Positions 20,951 through 29,168 of a DNA stretch of 35,691 bases are shown in pieces. The position numbers and the translations under genes were made by a program. Positions within the stretch are counted from its first letter, which is position 1; every line of letters begins with the position of its first letter. The notes beneath the pieces were generated by a model, which saw only the letters and a program-made list of their open reading frames with translations, searched no databases and was not told where the DNA came from. The DNA comes from a virus, in the IMG/VR virus record IMGVR_UViG_3300022413_000025, positions 1 to 35,691 of that record, one strand, 5' to 3'.

Positions 20951-21705
20951 TTATTTCTTTCTACACTTCGATACGCAAACCATGGTTTCTAGTTTTTGTT
21001 CGTCAAAGTCTGTGAAGAAATTCTGATAGAACTTCAGACAATTGGGGATTTGCTCCCCCTGGCAGGCGTGGCCAAGATGGTATTTAGATTTCGTCTTACC
21101 ATGAGGCTCATCAAATGTGGGGATATCCTCTAGCCCTGCATACCTCATAACGGTCTCCTCAAACATCATTGACCGAGTTGCGACGACAACGTATGGCTCA
21201 AGTTGCGCTTGAGTCAGCCCAAGGACTGCGCTTCTGTATGCTGGGTTGCCTCTCGTAACAATTGCGCAGAGCCGTTCAACTTCTCGCTCGTCGTCCCCGT
21301 CTTGTTTATTCCCTGGAATATCACTGTTAACCTCTCCAAAACTGATATATCCAGGTTGCAAACGAAAAAATCCTCAACCAATTGAATGAAATCTAAATGA
21401 GTAAGATGACTTAAGAATGATTCCCCAGAGTCAACCCCACCAGGGACATGAAGGTTCAATGAATGCGTATGCTGCGATACGCCCTTTGGTACTAACACAA
21501 TCTCTAATACTCGGCCTAGCTGCTCCCCGAGCTGGCCTACGACACTCTCTGGCTTAAGGTCGTTAAAACTCAACCCGTCAAGATATGGGGCAAGCATTGT
21601 TGATTGACCCAATACTAAAGTTTTCTGATAATACGACTGTCCGTCAATTTCATACCAAAACGTTTCGCCCAAACCTTGCCCTAATTTTCTTACAGCAGTT
21701 GCCAT
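20951..21705 (-). CDS. tail assembly chaperone, G-T frameshift product
   Basis: A predicted -1 frameshift product of about 251 residues: the first 114 codons from ATG 21705, a slip at 21364-21370, then 137 residues in the -1 frame (RLQPGYISFGEVNSDIPG to the stop at 20951). In the -1 frame a TGA lies two codons before the slippery site, so this frame can only be entered by slipping. Such fusions bind the tape measure protein and recruit tube subunits. The T part is Cys-rich at its end (MVCVSKCRKK). Confidence 0.8.
21214..21705 (-). CDS. tail assembly chaperone, G-like protein
   Basis: A 163-residue product made when no frameshift occurs, from ATG 21705 (MATAVRKLGQGLGETFWYEI) to the stop at 21214. 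Size, place before the tape measure gene and the frameshift signal identify it as the G-type chaperone. Its C-terminal 49 residues, after the slip site, are low in structure and probably less constrained. The ATG overlaps the previous stop as TGATG. Confidence 0.82.
   Translation of the reverse strand: MATAVRKLGQGLGETFWYEIDGQSYYQKTLVLGQSTMLAPYLDGLSFNDLKPESVVGQLGEQLGRVLEIVLVPKGVSQHTHSLNLHVPGGVDSGESFLSHLTHLDFIQLVEDFFVCNLDISVLERLTVIFQGINKTGTTSEKLNGSAQLLREATQHTEAQSLG
21312..21355 (-). promoter_or_regulatory. frameshift-stimulating stem-loop
   Basis: Eight bases after the heptamer, CCTGGATATATCA (21355-21343) pairs with TGATATTCCAGG (21323-21312): 12 base pairs with one bulged T and a 19-base loop. 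Spacing and stem length fit a frameshift stimulator. Confidence 0.7.
21364..21370 (-). promoter_or_regulatory. -1 ribosomal frameshift slippery heptamer
   Basis: T TTT TTC in the zero frame (codons GAT TTT TTC), matching X XXY YYZ. Re-pairing one base back gives TTT TTT and continues CGT TTG CAA into the T frame. Confidence 0.85.
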
Positions 21706-22085
21706 CAAGTCACCTGTGTTAAATTGTGAATAGTGAAGTCTACTTCCCAATTCCTAAAAATCGTATTGGAATTTGCTGCCATCTTAAACGTCGCTCGATG
21801 TGTTTCAAATTCCCTCAACGGATCAACCATGGTTGTGTCGGCAGGCTGAAGGGTGAATACTAACACCCCCAGCCCCGACACCGTGACATTGTTTGCATTC
21901 AAAATATCCTGGTCCAAGCGACTGTTAATCGTACTGTCATCAGCCCGATTCTTTAGCGTCAACGTCAGCGTATCAATCGACCCCGCCGGAATCTCCGCTG
22001 CGACCTCATCTTGCAAGGTCACGGTATAAGTTGACGACGACCCTTCATCGATGATCTTCGTAAACGCTGTCACGCCAGTCGCCAT
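21705..22085 (-). CDS. beta-rich tail or virion protein, 126 aa
   Basis: A 126-residue protein with strand patterns (STYTVTLQDEVAAEIPAGS, LTLTLKNRADDST, FKMAANSNTIFRNWEVDFTI) of an immunoglobulin-like fold. GAGGAGGC lies 7 bases before the ATG. It sits just upstream of the chaperone pair. It may be a minor tail or decoration protein; the exact role is not recognised. Confidence 0.6.
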   Translation of the reverse strand: MATGVTAFTKIIDEGSSSTYTVTLQDEVAAEIPAGSIDTLTLTLKNRADDSTINSRLDQDILNANNVTVSGLGVLVFTLQPADTTMVDPLREFETHRATFKMAANSNTIFRNWEVDFTIHNLTQVT

Positions 22086-22112
22086 GAAATAGCCTCCTCT
22101 AAATGCTTTCCT

Positions 22113-22556
22113 CTACGTGAGTTGTAAAATTCCTTCTGCATTCCAAGTAATAGTGATATCCCCACCATTCGCCGTCACAGGGAATCCACCTGTATCAATC
22201 CAAGCAATCGGGATAGAAGCAGAAAAACTCGTTACAAACTTATACACCAAGGCTCCTTGAATGTTCCGTGTTCCTGCACCCAAACTCGAAAACGTCAAGT
22301 CTGTTGCGTCAAACTCTCCGCGATTGTTTGCGCCATCTTCGCTGACAGCTTCCCCAGCCAAAGCCGCGCCACCCGCTGTATACCCTGAACCGTCAAAATC
22401 ATCGTCGGTGGTAAACCCTGCAACTGTTGCCGCGCTCTTCTCGGTGTCCGCTGTGGTGTTGGTCATTAGTAGCGCAACCCGAATGTCATCAGTGGAGAAA
22501 TCAATCGTCCCTAATAGCAACTGTTCTTTTGCGTTATCGTAAACATGACTGGCCAT
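22113..22556 (-). CDS. phage structural protein, 147 aa
   Basis: A 147-residue protein of a type seen in many environmental phages, starting MASHVYDNAKEQLLLGTIDF and ending with an amphipathic beta half (ASIPIAWIDTGGFPVTANGG, ITITWNAEGILQL). GAAGGAG lies about 9 bases upstream. It is probably a virion component; no precise function can be given. Confidence 0.65.
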   Translation of the reverse strand: MASHVYDNAKEQLLLGTIDFSTDDIRVALLMTNTTADTEKSAATVAGFTTDDDFDGSGYTAGGAALAGEAVSEDGANNRGEFDATDLTFSSLGAGTRNIQGALVYKFVTSFSASIPIAWIDTGGFPVTANGGDITITWNAEGILQLT

Positions 22557-22603
22557 AATACTCGCTCCTTCTTGTCAGAAATAGCCGTAATAAGTGGGCT
22601 TGA

Positions 22604-23827
22604 TTAAGAAACTAATGTGCCGCCCGAAAGAACCGGACAGGCTAACGTGTGATCACTAAGGATAGCTACGCTTCCTAACGCCCCAAATGACCCAGTTAAG
22701 AGCGGATCGGGGATAATTGACGGAATAGCAACTGGTGCTGGCGTCAACACTACAGCCCCCATCGTTATTGTTGGATCTGGTATCGCCACCGTTACGACCA
22801 CTGAAGCCGGAGTCAGGGTTGTCCCCGCAACGCCAACCGATGGACCAGGAACGACTGACGCGATAGCCACAGGGGAAGGCGTCAGCGTAATCGCGCCTAA
22901 CGTGATCGATGGAGCAGGAATAGACGCCGGGATCGTCACCGCATCAGGCGTGAGAATCGTCCCGCCTTGTGAAACAACCGGATCAGGCGTCACCGAGGAA
23001 ATTGCCACAGGCGAAGGCGTTAACACTAACGCGCCCAACGTAATCGTAGGGTCTGGAATAACCACTGGGATTGTGACAGGACTTGGGATAATCGCCCCGG
23101 CCAATGAAACCGCTGGGGTTGGTAACGCTGTGGGTATTGCGACCGGTGATGGCGTCAACGCCACTGCGCCTACACTGACCGCTGGATCTGGGATTATCAC
23201 AGGAATCGACACCGGGGAAGGTGCAATCGATTGACCAAGAAGGACAACTGGATCAGGGACCACCGCCGGGATTGTGACAGGGGAAGGCGTCACGGAAACG
23301 CTACCTAAACTTACCGCCGGAGCAGGGATAGCCGAAGGGATTGCGACAGGCGAAGGCGTCAACACTGTTGCGCCTTGAGAAACTACCGGATCAGGCAATA
23401 AAGCAGAAACAACAATAGGAGACGGAGTTACCACCACCGCACCCCGCGAAACCACTGGCACAGGAATGGCCGCTGCGATCGCAACCGAGTCAGGTTCTAC
23501 CGTCACAGAACCAAAAGAAACTACTGGAGCAGGCATTAAAGCAGAAACAATAACCGGAGATGGGGTTACTATGGTTGCTCCTAACGTCACCGACCCGGTG
23601 GGTAGAAGCGCCGAAATAACAACAGGCGAAGGCGTGAGGGTAACGGCCCCGACTGTGACGGAGGGAGCAGGGATTGACGATGGAACGGCGACTGCATCTG
23701 GTTCTACAATTTGTGCAGCAGAACCACCGGACTCAATAACCACACCAGATGAAAGGAGTGGGTAAAGGTATGACTCCCCATCCTCTGGGTTATAAACAAT
23801 CCCTTCAAAGTATTGATAATTTGCCAT
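22604..23827 (-). CDS. 23-residue repeat virion protein
   Basis: A 407-residue protein. After about 45 residues it consists of about 15 units of 22-23 residues with consensus TPSPVAIPxxIPDPxVSLGA, for example TPSPVAIPSAIPAPAVSLGS. Prolines recur at fixed places and hydrophobic residues alternate, which points to a repeated beta-strand fibre or solenoid. A short terminal part follows. A shortened copy of the unit ends the virion-like protein encoded at 10994-11767. The gene lies between a beta-helix protein and tail genes, so a tail fibre or decoration role is likely. Start is two bases after the upstream stop. Confidence 0.72.
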   Translation of the reverse strand: MANYQYFEGIVYNPEDGESYLYPLLSSGVVIESGGSAAQIVEPDAVAVPSSIPAPSVTVGAVTLTPSPVVISALLPTGSVTLGATIVTPSPVIVSALMPAPVVSFGSVTVEPDSVAIAAAIPVPVVSRGAVVVTPSPIVVSALLPDPVVSQGATVLTPSPVAIPSAIPAPAVSLGSVSVTPSPVTIPAVVPDPVVLLGQSIAPSPVSIPVIIPDPAVSVGAVALTPSPVAIPTALPTPAVSLAGAIIPSPVTIPVVIPDPTITLGALVLTPSPVAISSVTPDPVVSQGGTILTPDAVTIPASIPAPSITLGAITLTPSPVAIASVVPGPSVGVAGTTLTPASVVVTVAIPDPTITMGAVVLTPAPVAIPSIIPDPLLTGSFGALGSVAILSDHTLACPVLSGGTLVS

Positions 23828-23829
23828 AG

Positions 23830-25146
23830 CTAGCTTACGACCACAAGAGGATCTATATAGTAATTTTCAGAGGTTGCGATAGAAGCCAAGGCATACGCTA
23901 CACGCGCCCGATAAATCCCTACAGTGTTAACCGTGACAGTCACACTAAGTTTTTGGTGATACGTCTGAGAACTAGACCAAGTTGACCCCGTGTCATCGGT
24001 GTTCGCTGTCCCACTCGCAAAATGGTCCGAGTTGCGACCTGTCACGGTAGTCCAGACTGAGCTAGATGCCGTTTCCTTAACTTGGACTTCAAGCCATTGC
24101 TCTGTGTCTGTGGTGTCCCCTGTATTATTTTGAACATGCACCGTGAAGGTTTTGCTACCTGTGGTTCCTATTGGGACCGGATAAATCCATGGGGAAAAAA
24201 ACGGATAATTCTTATCGCAAATTGCCTCTGTAAGAATTGGCCCCCAAGAGACATTTGTGCCCTCTATCGATGCCCCGCCCGTCCTATTCACTGCGCTATC
24301 AGTGACCCTCCCTGTACCAGTGGCATAATACAAATATTCTGGGCTGTCGCCTGATGATCCACAATTTACCGCATTAATGAGGTACATTGGCCTAGGCGGG
24401 GTCGAAGTAGACTCCCACACCCAGCTAGTCTTAAACTTACACCCATAAAAATGATGGTTCATGTTGTTGCTGTTCTCATGGATTACTTCGCACTCGGTCG
24501 CATTAGTAAACGACGAAAAATCGCACCCAGTAGCTTCGATAAGATTGAAAGTTGAACTATTGACAAAGATGCTCCCAGTTCTATTAGACCCATTGGAAAA
24601 CGTGCAATGGTCAAGAATCAGATAAACAGAACCGGTCGAAAGGAGTCCAGTAGAACTCCCCGTTGTATCGTTTGAGCAATCAAACGTACAATCCCTACAA
24701 GTATACTTCGTCCCCCCCGTCACCTGTATTTGGGACCCATGCGCAGGGGTAAATTGGCAATCTTCAGCCCAAAATTCTTCCATAGCTTGCGGCTTAAGTA
24801 TGACATCGCCCTTGGTGTTATTGACTTGGATGCCTTGTAAGTTAAACCCACCATCAAATGTTATATCGTAAGTAGAAGCACCTGTTATCTTGAACTGATC
24901 GGTCGTCGCTGTAGCGTAGGTCGTCGTCCCGCCCGTAACTGAAACAATCCTCGCCGCGCCCGTTGACGGCCCTTGAATGATCTTATGCGCCGTATAAGTG
25001 AAGGCGTCAACGCTATCACTGGCAATATAGACAATCTCACCGTCAGCCAATGTCGGCAAGCTATTAGGGGAAATCCAGGCATTGGCCCAACTTAGCCCGT
25101 CTGTATCGCCACCGCTAAGGCTATCAATATAGTATGGTCCCGCCAT
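23830..25146 (-). CDS. right-handed beta-helix virion protein
   Basis: A 438-residue protein. GPYYIDSLSGGDTDGLSWAN at the N-terminus and repeated strands (DITFDGGFNLQGIQVNN, YTCRDCTFDCSND, LILDHCTFSNGSN, IEATGCDFSSFTN) form a pectate-lyase-like right-handed beta-helix over residues about 80-250. The last 110 residues look like an immunoglobulin-like domain (KTFTVHVQNNTGD, YRARVAYALASIA). Many beta-helix phage proteins are tailspikes that bind or cut surface sugars; no catalytic residues can be assigned here. ATG at 25146 overlaps the upstream stop (TAATG) and follows GGGGGA. Confidence 0.75.
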   Translation of the reverse strand: MAGPYYIDSLSGGDTDGLSWANAWISPNSLPTLADGEIVYIASDSVDAFTYTAHKIIQGPSTGAARIVSVTGGTTTYATATTDQFKITGASTYDITFDGGFNLQGIQVNNTKGDVILKPQAMEEFWAEDCQFTPAHGSQIQVTGGTKYTCRDCTFDCSNDTTGSSTGLLSTGSVYLILDHCTFSNGSNRTGSIFVNSSTFNLIEATGCDFSSFTNATECEVIHENSNNMNHHFYGCKFKTSWVWESTSTPPRPMYLINAVNCGSSGDSPEYLYYATGTGRVTDSAVNRTGGASIEGTNVSWGPILTEAICDKNYPFFSPWIYPVPIGTTGSKTFTVHVQNNTGDTTDTEQWLEVQVKETASSSVWTTVTGRNSDHFASGTANTDDTGSTWSSSQTYHQKLSVTVTVNTVGIYRARVAYALASIATSENYYIDPLVVVS

Positions 25147-25622
25147 TATTCCCCCACCTCCGCTTGAAGGGTAACCCAACCGTCATGCGCCGCTTCAACA
25201 CGTCCTAAAAATGCGTTTCGCTCTGCGTTTGTCATATTCCACGCATTATTCATTTGAGGATTCGTAAAGGTCCCCGCTAGAACTTCACGATGCATCTTAT
25301 ACCCAAGACGCCGGTGTTCTTCTTTTGCGCACTTCTTGTATCGCGCCCTCCACGTCGAAAGATATCGTGGTCTAGCGGCATGATCAGGAACGGCAATCGC
25401 CTCAGTATCTTCCAGCCAATTCTCAATCTCCGCTACACGCGCCTGTTCCTCTAAACTGGCCTGTATGTCAGCATATCGAGTTGCAGGGTCAATCTCTGGG
25501 CTTTCAATGTGCATAGGCCCATATCGGTAGGATTTTGCATTATGATCTTGGCATGTAAAATACACGCGCCGCTGGCCTCTAGCGCCCGGAAATTCTGTGT
25601 AAGAAAAATTAGAGAAAGACAT
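25146..25622 (-). CDS. hypothetical protein, 158 aa
   Basis: Not recognised. TAGGAG lies 4-5 bases before the ATG. The N-terminal part has aromatic and Cys residues (RRVYFTCQDHNAKSYRYG); a helical middle follows (ASLEEQARVAEIENWLED), and the C-terminal part has NAERNAFLGRVEAAHDGW. It lies between the beta-helix gene and the sigma-like gene, and shares their operon. It could be a chaperone or an attachment protein for the beta-helix protein. Confidence 0.62.
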   Translation of the reverse strand: MSFSNFSYTEFPGARGQRRVYFTCQDHNAKSYRYGPMHIESPEIDPATRYADIQASLEEQARVAEIENWLEDTEAIAVPDHAARPRYLSTWRARYKKCAKEEHRRLGYKMHREVLAGTFTNPQMNNAWNMTNAERNAFLGRVEAAHDGWVTLQAEVGE

Positions 25623-25629
25623 AATTCTC

Positions 25630-26568
25630 CTAGTTAATCGTTAGACACAACTGACGTGGTTCGTCGTTCATCGTGACATTAACGCACATACTCGCAGGGG
25701 TAGCGGGGGCCGTAGTGTCAGGCCAAACAAATCCAACTACCTCGCTCGGCTCGCTTGCATTCCCTGATGTGTCATAGGCCGTCATCTGTATTCCATACGT
25801 TGACCCTTCTACAATCGGCAAATCAGCACATGGAAATGTTGTTGCAGTTTTCGCCACATCAACAGGGTCTAACGGCGCACCATCTTTATTAACAAAAACT
25901 TGATATCCCGCAAGATCAGACTCAGTATTAGCTGCCCAAGACAACGTTGCGCACCCGTTAACCATTATTGGTTCCTCAACCGCTTGCGCTAAAGAAACTA
26001 CAGGAAAAGCTAACATCACAATCCCAACAGCAATAAGCACCCTTGTTTTATCTGTTACTTTCTTAATAATTTGACTCACTCGACTCTCCGTTATTCCAAA
26101 GGTCTCACCAGTTGTTTTCATAGAACTGCCCCTCCAATATGTCATAAAAATATTCTTCGTCCTCTTGTCTGGCAATTGGCTTACAGCGACCGATAGCCTG
26201 CGCAAAATGTCTCTCGACTCAAAATCAATTGGTTGAATTACGGGGTCCCAATAATCAGAGTTATATTTTTGAGATGGGGAATCTGGCTTCTCTGTATGCT
26301 TAAACGACTGGAACACCACCCCACGCTTTAGCCTTTTGCTCCACCCAGTTTGAGACCTCATCCAATCAAGCAACCGATGATGAAGGTGCTTCGTGGGGTT
26401 GGTTGGCCACTCTTCAACAAGCTTCGCCACTTCAACCCATGACTGCTGCCTTACATCCTCCCATGAATGCCCATGACGCAAGAGAGTCCCGCAATATTTC
26501 TCCCAGAAAACCCTAGAAACATATGCGACGCTTTGACCTAGTTTCCCGTGATAATCATTATCCGTCAT
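25630..26568 (-). CDS. sigma factor-like protein fused to membrane segment and FN3 domain
   Basis: A 312-residue protein in one open frame. Residues about 10-75 resemble sigma region 2 (WEDVRQQSWVEVAKLVEEW, HHRLLDWMRSQ). Residues 120-176 match sigma region 4 of FliA/WhiG type: LSVAVSQLPDKRTKNIF and ETFGITESRVSQIIKKV. Residues 177-196 (VLIAVGIVMLAFPVVSLAQA) form a membrane helix or signal sequence ending in AQA. Residues about 205-285 form an FN3 domain with SWAANTESDLAGYQVFV and TAYDTSGNASEP, close to an FN3 unit in the phage J protein. The start abuts the tail tube stop (TAA-ATG) without a clear ribosome binding site. It may be a membrane-bound transcription factor, or two overlapping genes fused. 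Confidence 0.75.
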   Translation of the reverse strand: MTDNDYHGKLGQSVAYVSRVFWEKYCGTLLRHGHSWEDVRQQSWVEVAKLVEEWPTNPTKHLHHRLLDWMRSQTGWSKRLKRGVVFQSFKHTEKPDSPSQKYNSDYWDPVIQPIDFESRDILRRLSVAVSQLPDKRTKNIFMTYWRGSSMKTTGETFGITESRVSQIIKKVTDKTRVLIAVGIVMLAFPVVSLAQAVEEPIMVNGCATLSWAANTESDLAGYQVFVNKDGAPLDPVDVAKTATTFPCADLPIVEGSTYGIQMTAYDTSGNASEPSEVVGFVWPDTTAPATPASMCVNVTMNDEPRQLCLTIN

Positions 26569-27516
26569 TTAATTAAACAAGATCGATAATTCGTCATCGC
26601 CCGCCGCCGCGCTTCGGTTCGCCCTCGCTGTGATATTGACCACCGCCGCATTGTCACGCTCGCCTTCAGCAATACCCACATACTGCAACTTTGGACAAGA
26701 AATCGTAAACCGGTTCCCCGCTGTGCTACCAATCGCTAACGATAACGCACCCTCTGTCCCGTCACGCAGCCTCCCGTACCAATCATGCGCCGCAACCGTT
26801 GACATTTCAGCGTCAAACGATATCTCCACAGCGCGCTCGGTCATGATCGCAACACTTTTCCCGTGGGTTTCCGTGATATCACCGGGGAGAGTCACCACCT
26901 GGCCACCGCTAATCGTAATGGTTGAGATTTTTGGACTAAACCCGGCAATCGTAAACGTCACCGCTAACAATTGTGGTGGCTTTAATGTATCGGGCGTGAT
27001 CGAAGCCGGGAGGGCCGTGTCTGTCACGTTGATATACTGGCCTAAAAAATCAAACGTGGCCCCCATGGCTCCACCGATAGACCCCTCTAAGGAGAAGGCA
27101 CCCATGGCCCCAATGATTGTCTTTTTGACAGGGGTTGTTCCGTCTGATAACCACCGTCCTATCGTTACCGTCTCAGTGGGATCTGTCATGTCATAGGTGT
27201 CTGACGTGGACGCAACGTTTGTCACAGACATCCCACACGCACGAAAATAGGCGTCGGTCTCGGGGGGAGTCCCCGCTGTGCCAGATCCCTTCATTTCTGT
27301 TGTGAAACGAATGCGCCGTTCCTTCGCGCCAATAAGTGGGGAGAATTTCGAGAGACTAGAGGTAAGGAAGTTGCGCTCGATTAAGTCAATGTTGTCATCA
27401 ACTTGCGGGTCGCTGATGACCATTGCTGCATCAGCAGCCGCAAGCGTCTCCTCAGTACCCGCCGTTGCTTCAATTTTGCCAGCGATTACGCTTAGTCTTG
27501 GAATGAAAGTTGCCAT
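26569..27516 (-). CDS. major tail tube protein
   Basis: A 315-residue tube protein. GKIEATAGTEETLAAADAAM and VDDNIDLIERNFLTSSLSKF are typical of one family of siphovirus tail tube proteins, with repeated beta sections (KRREIRFTTE-like strand at 84-93, GAMGAFSLEGSIGGAMGATF). It precedes the tail chaperone region and follows the tail-completion gene, as expected. AAGGA lies about 11 bases before the ATG. About 85 bases between it and the previous gene hold no gene. Confidence 0.8.
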   Translation of the reverse strand: MATFIPRLSVIAGKIEATAGTEETLAAADAAMVISDPQVDDNIDLIERNFLTSSLSKFSPLIGAKERRIRFTTEMKGSGTAGTPPETDAYFRACGMSVTNVASTSDTYDMTDPTETVTIGRWLSDGTTPVKKTIIGAMGAFSLEGSIGGAMGATFDFLGQYINVTDTALPASITPDTLKPPQLLAVTFTIAGFSPKISTITISGGQVVTLPGDITETHGKSVAIMTERAVEISFDAEMSTVAAHDWYGRLRDGTEGALSLAIGSTAGNRFTISCPKLQYVGIAEGERDNAAVVNITARANRSAAAGDDELSILFN

Positions 27517-27603
27517 GGTATTAGGGATTCCTTGTTGGATTCCAAAAGGACCATGGGCAAACGCTCGCAGGATTGTAAGCCGGTTATTTGGGTAGTATTC
27601 ATG

Positions 27604-28074
27604 TTATGGAAGCGTTGCGTCTGTCCGTTGATGCCTATAACTAATAGGGTAGCTTAATGTCACAAAAGCATGGCCGTCTATCACTTGACTATAATTTGGT
27701 TCTCGTATTTCTGGTTCGCCTGTATCGCAAGCATTCCCGCCTCGTGTGTGGTCAACTGCCATAATTTTGATAATGTCCGCCACCGCCTCTTCGACTTCCG
27801 TAGGCAACACAGAGACGGTCCCGCCAAGTCCTAGCGTTAAATCAACAGTCATTTCTCTCTTTACTTCATCGCCACTCATGGCCGTCCCAACACCACTCGG
27901 GATATCAGTGACGCCTATGAGGATTGTTGGCCACACATTTTCGCGACCTAACCCTATGGCGCTACGGCTGATTTGGGATGCCTTAAACGTCGTATTATAC
28001 CCCGCCTCTGTCGTTACACCCATCAAGGTCGTCTCGATATTCTCTAGAATTAACTGCCTGATACTCTTGGCCAT
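27604..28074 (-). CDS. tail completion/terminator-like protein
   Basis: A 156-residue protein with an N-terminal helix (AKSIRQLILENIETTL) and strands ending VIDGHAFVTLSYPISYRH, the layout of tail terminator proteins (lambda U or HK97 gp10-neighbour types). It lies between the connector gene and the tail tube gene, the usual place. Its ATG overlaps the upstream stop as TAATG. Confidence 0.65.
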   Translation of the reverse strand: MAKSIRQLILENIETTLMGVTTEAGYNTTFKASQISRSAIGLGRENVWPTILIGVTDIPSGVGTAMSGDEVKREMTVDLTLGLGGTVSVLPTEVEEAVADIIKIMAVDHTRGGNACDTGEPEIREPNYSQVIDGHAFVTLSYPISYRHQRTDATLP

Positions 28075-28529
28075 TAGACCCCGCCTCGCACACGCCGGAT
28101 TAAATTGCTTATCGTTTCTTCCATAATGCGTCGGTGCCTAGATGCGTGGGCAATTGTCTCATTTTCAAACACATGCTTCCCTGGGACAAACCCAAGCGAC
28201 GGGCCACCCTTCTCGCTTCGAAGATGATACCCTTTTTCGTGTAGCCGAATAACATGCGCTTTGTTGCCTTTTCGCCTAATCGCCTCAACTGACGCCTGGA
28301 TAGGCCGTCCAGACATTAAACGCGATGTCGAGATAATTCGCTGAGTGATGCTCTTTAAGCTCTTTCCTGTACGCCTCGTAAGTTTTGAGGCAAACCCTGC
28401 TCTAATAGCTTTCCGAAGTGTGCTCGCAGACTTGCGCAAACCCTTACGAAATTCATTGACCGACTGACGGTCAAGCCCACGAATAAAGGCTTCCCACTTC
28501 CTCGAATCAAGAGCGAACGCCTCAGCCAC
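28074..28529 (-). CDS. HK97 gp10-like neck/tail protein
   Basis: A 151-residue, very basic protein (KGLRKSASTLRKAIRAGFAS, RTGKSLKSI, GNKAHVIRLHEKGYHLRS) matching the HK97 gp10 family of head-tail joining proteins. GTG at 28529 is chosen: it overlaps the previous stop as TAGTG and has GGAGGGG about 8 bases upstream. A longer open frame extends to 28670 inside the previous gene and is not needed. Confidence 0.75.
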   Translation of the reverse strand: MAEAFALDSRKWEAFIRGLDRQSVNEFRKGLRKSASTLRKAIRAGFASKLTRRTGKSLKSITQRIISTSRLMSGRPIQASVEAIRRKGNKAHVIRLHEKGYHLRSEKGGPSLGFVPGKHVFENETIAHASRHRRIMEETISNLIRRVRGGV

Positions 28530-29167
28530 TACAGCATCCCCCTCCGTCGAAACGTGTTCTCGATGAGCATTCGCACCTGTGGCAATAATGGGCCTTGAAA
28601 GTAGCTCACGCTTCCACCTGGGTCGGAAATGCTCGACACTAAATCTTGTGGGTTCTTTAAGCGAAACCACTCATAGCGCACTTGGTCAATACAGGCTTTT
28701 TCTAAAATTGGATAAAGATTATGCACAGCTTGATATCCTGCATTCCAAGTCATCTCTATATTGTTCGTGCCTAACGTCCAAACATTCGACCCTAGCAGCT
28801 TGATTCGTCCTGGAGCCACAAACGTCCAGTCTGCGCTTGTTAACACAACTTGGCTCGCAACATCTAAATCTGCCGGAAGGATCGTGATCGCTGAGACGGT
28901 ATTTAATGGCCATTCTGGGACCTGGAATTCGCTCTCGCTAATCCGATCATCACCATTCAGAACCAGATCCTCTTCTCCAGATACAGCCCCAGTCGGCTTA
29001 TATGTTCGCGCCTTCAATTTCCTATCCGCCGACGACTCCAAGAGGCTTGTGGTGTCATTAATCAACTGGATTAAACGATCGTCTTCCTCGCCCGTCCCAA
29101 TTAAATCAGGTAGCGTCTCACGAACGCGGGCCAAGGTTGTGATCGCAAAAGCTGATAGCGTCGCCAT
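28529..29167 (-). CDS. head-tail connector (HK97 gp6-like)
   Basis: A 212-residue protein of the gp6/YqbG adaptor type. The N-terminal helices (LARVRETLPDLIGTGEEDDR, LIQLINDTTSLLESS) and the later GRIKLLGSNVW, NNIEMTWNAGYQAV and VRYEWFRLKNPQDLVSS segments are characteristic of the ring that docks under the portal. AAAGGA is 5-6 bases upstream of the ATG. Confidence 0.82.
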   Translation of the reverse strand: MATLSAFAITTLARVRETLPDLIGTGEEDDRLIQLINDTTSLLESSADRKLKARTYKPTGAVSGEEDLVLNGDDRISESEFQVPEWPLNTVSAITILPADLDVASQVVLTSADWTFVAPGRIKLLGSNVWTLGTNNIEMTWNAGYQAVHNLYPILEKACIDQVRYEWFRLKNPQDLVSSISDPGGSVSYFQGPLLPQVRMLIENTFRRRGML

Positions 29168-29168
29168 G

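Noticed and set aside
22902-23765. Plus-strand glycine- and threonine-rich open frames
   Set aside because: They are antisense shadows of the 23-residue repeat gene and keep its period.
28530-28670. Longer start for the gp10-like protein at 28670
   Set aside because: The added 47 residues lie wholly inside the connector gene, while the GTG at 28529 has a strong ribosome binding site and a TAGTG overlap.
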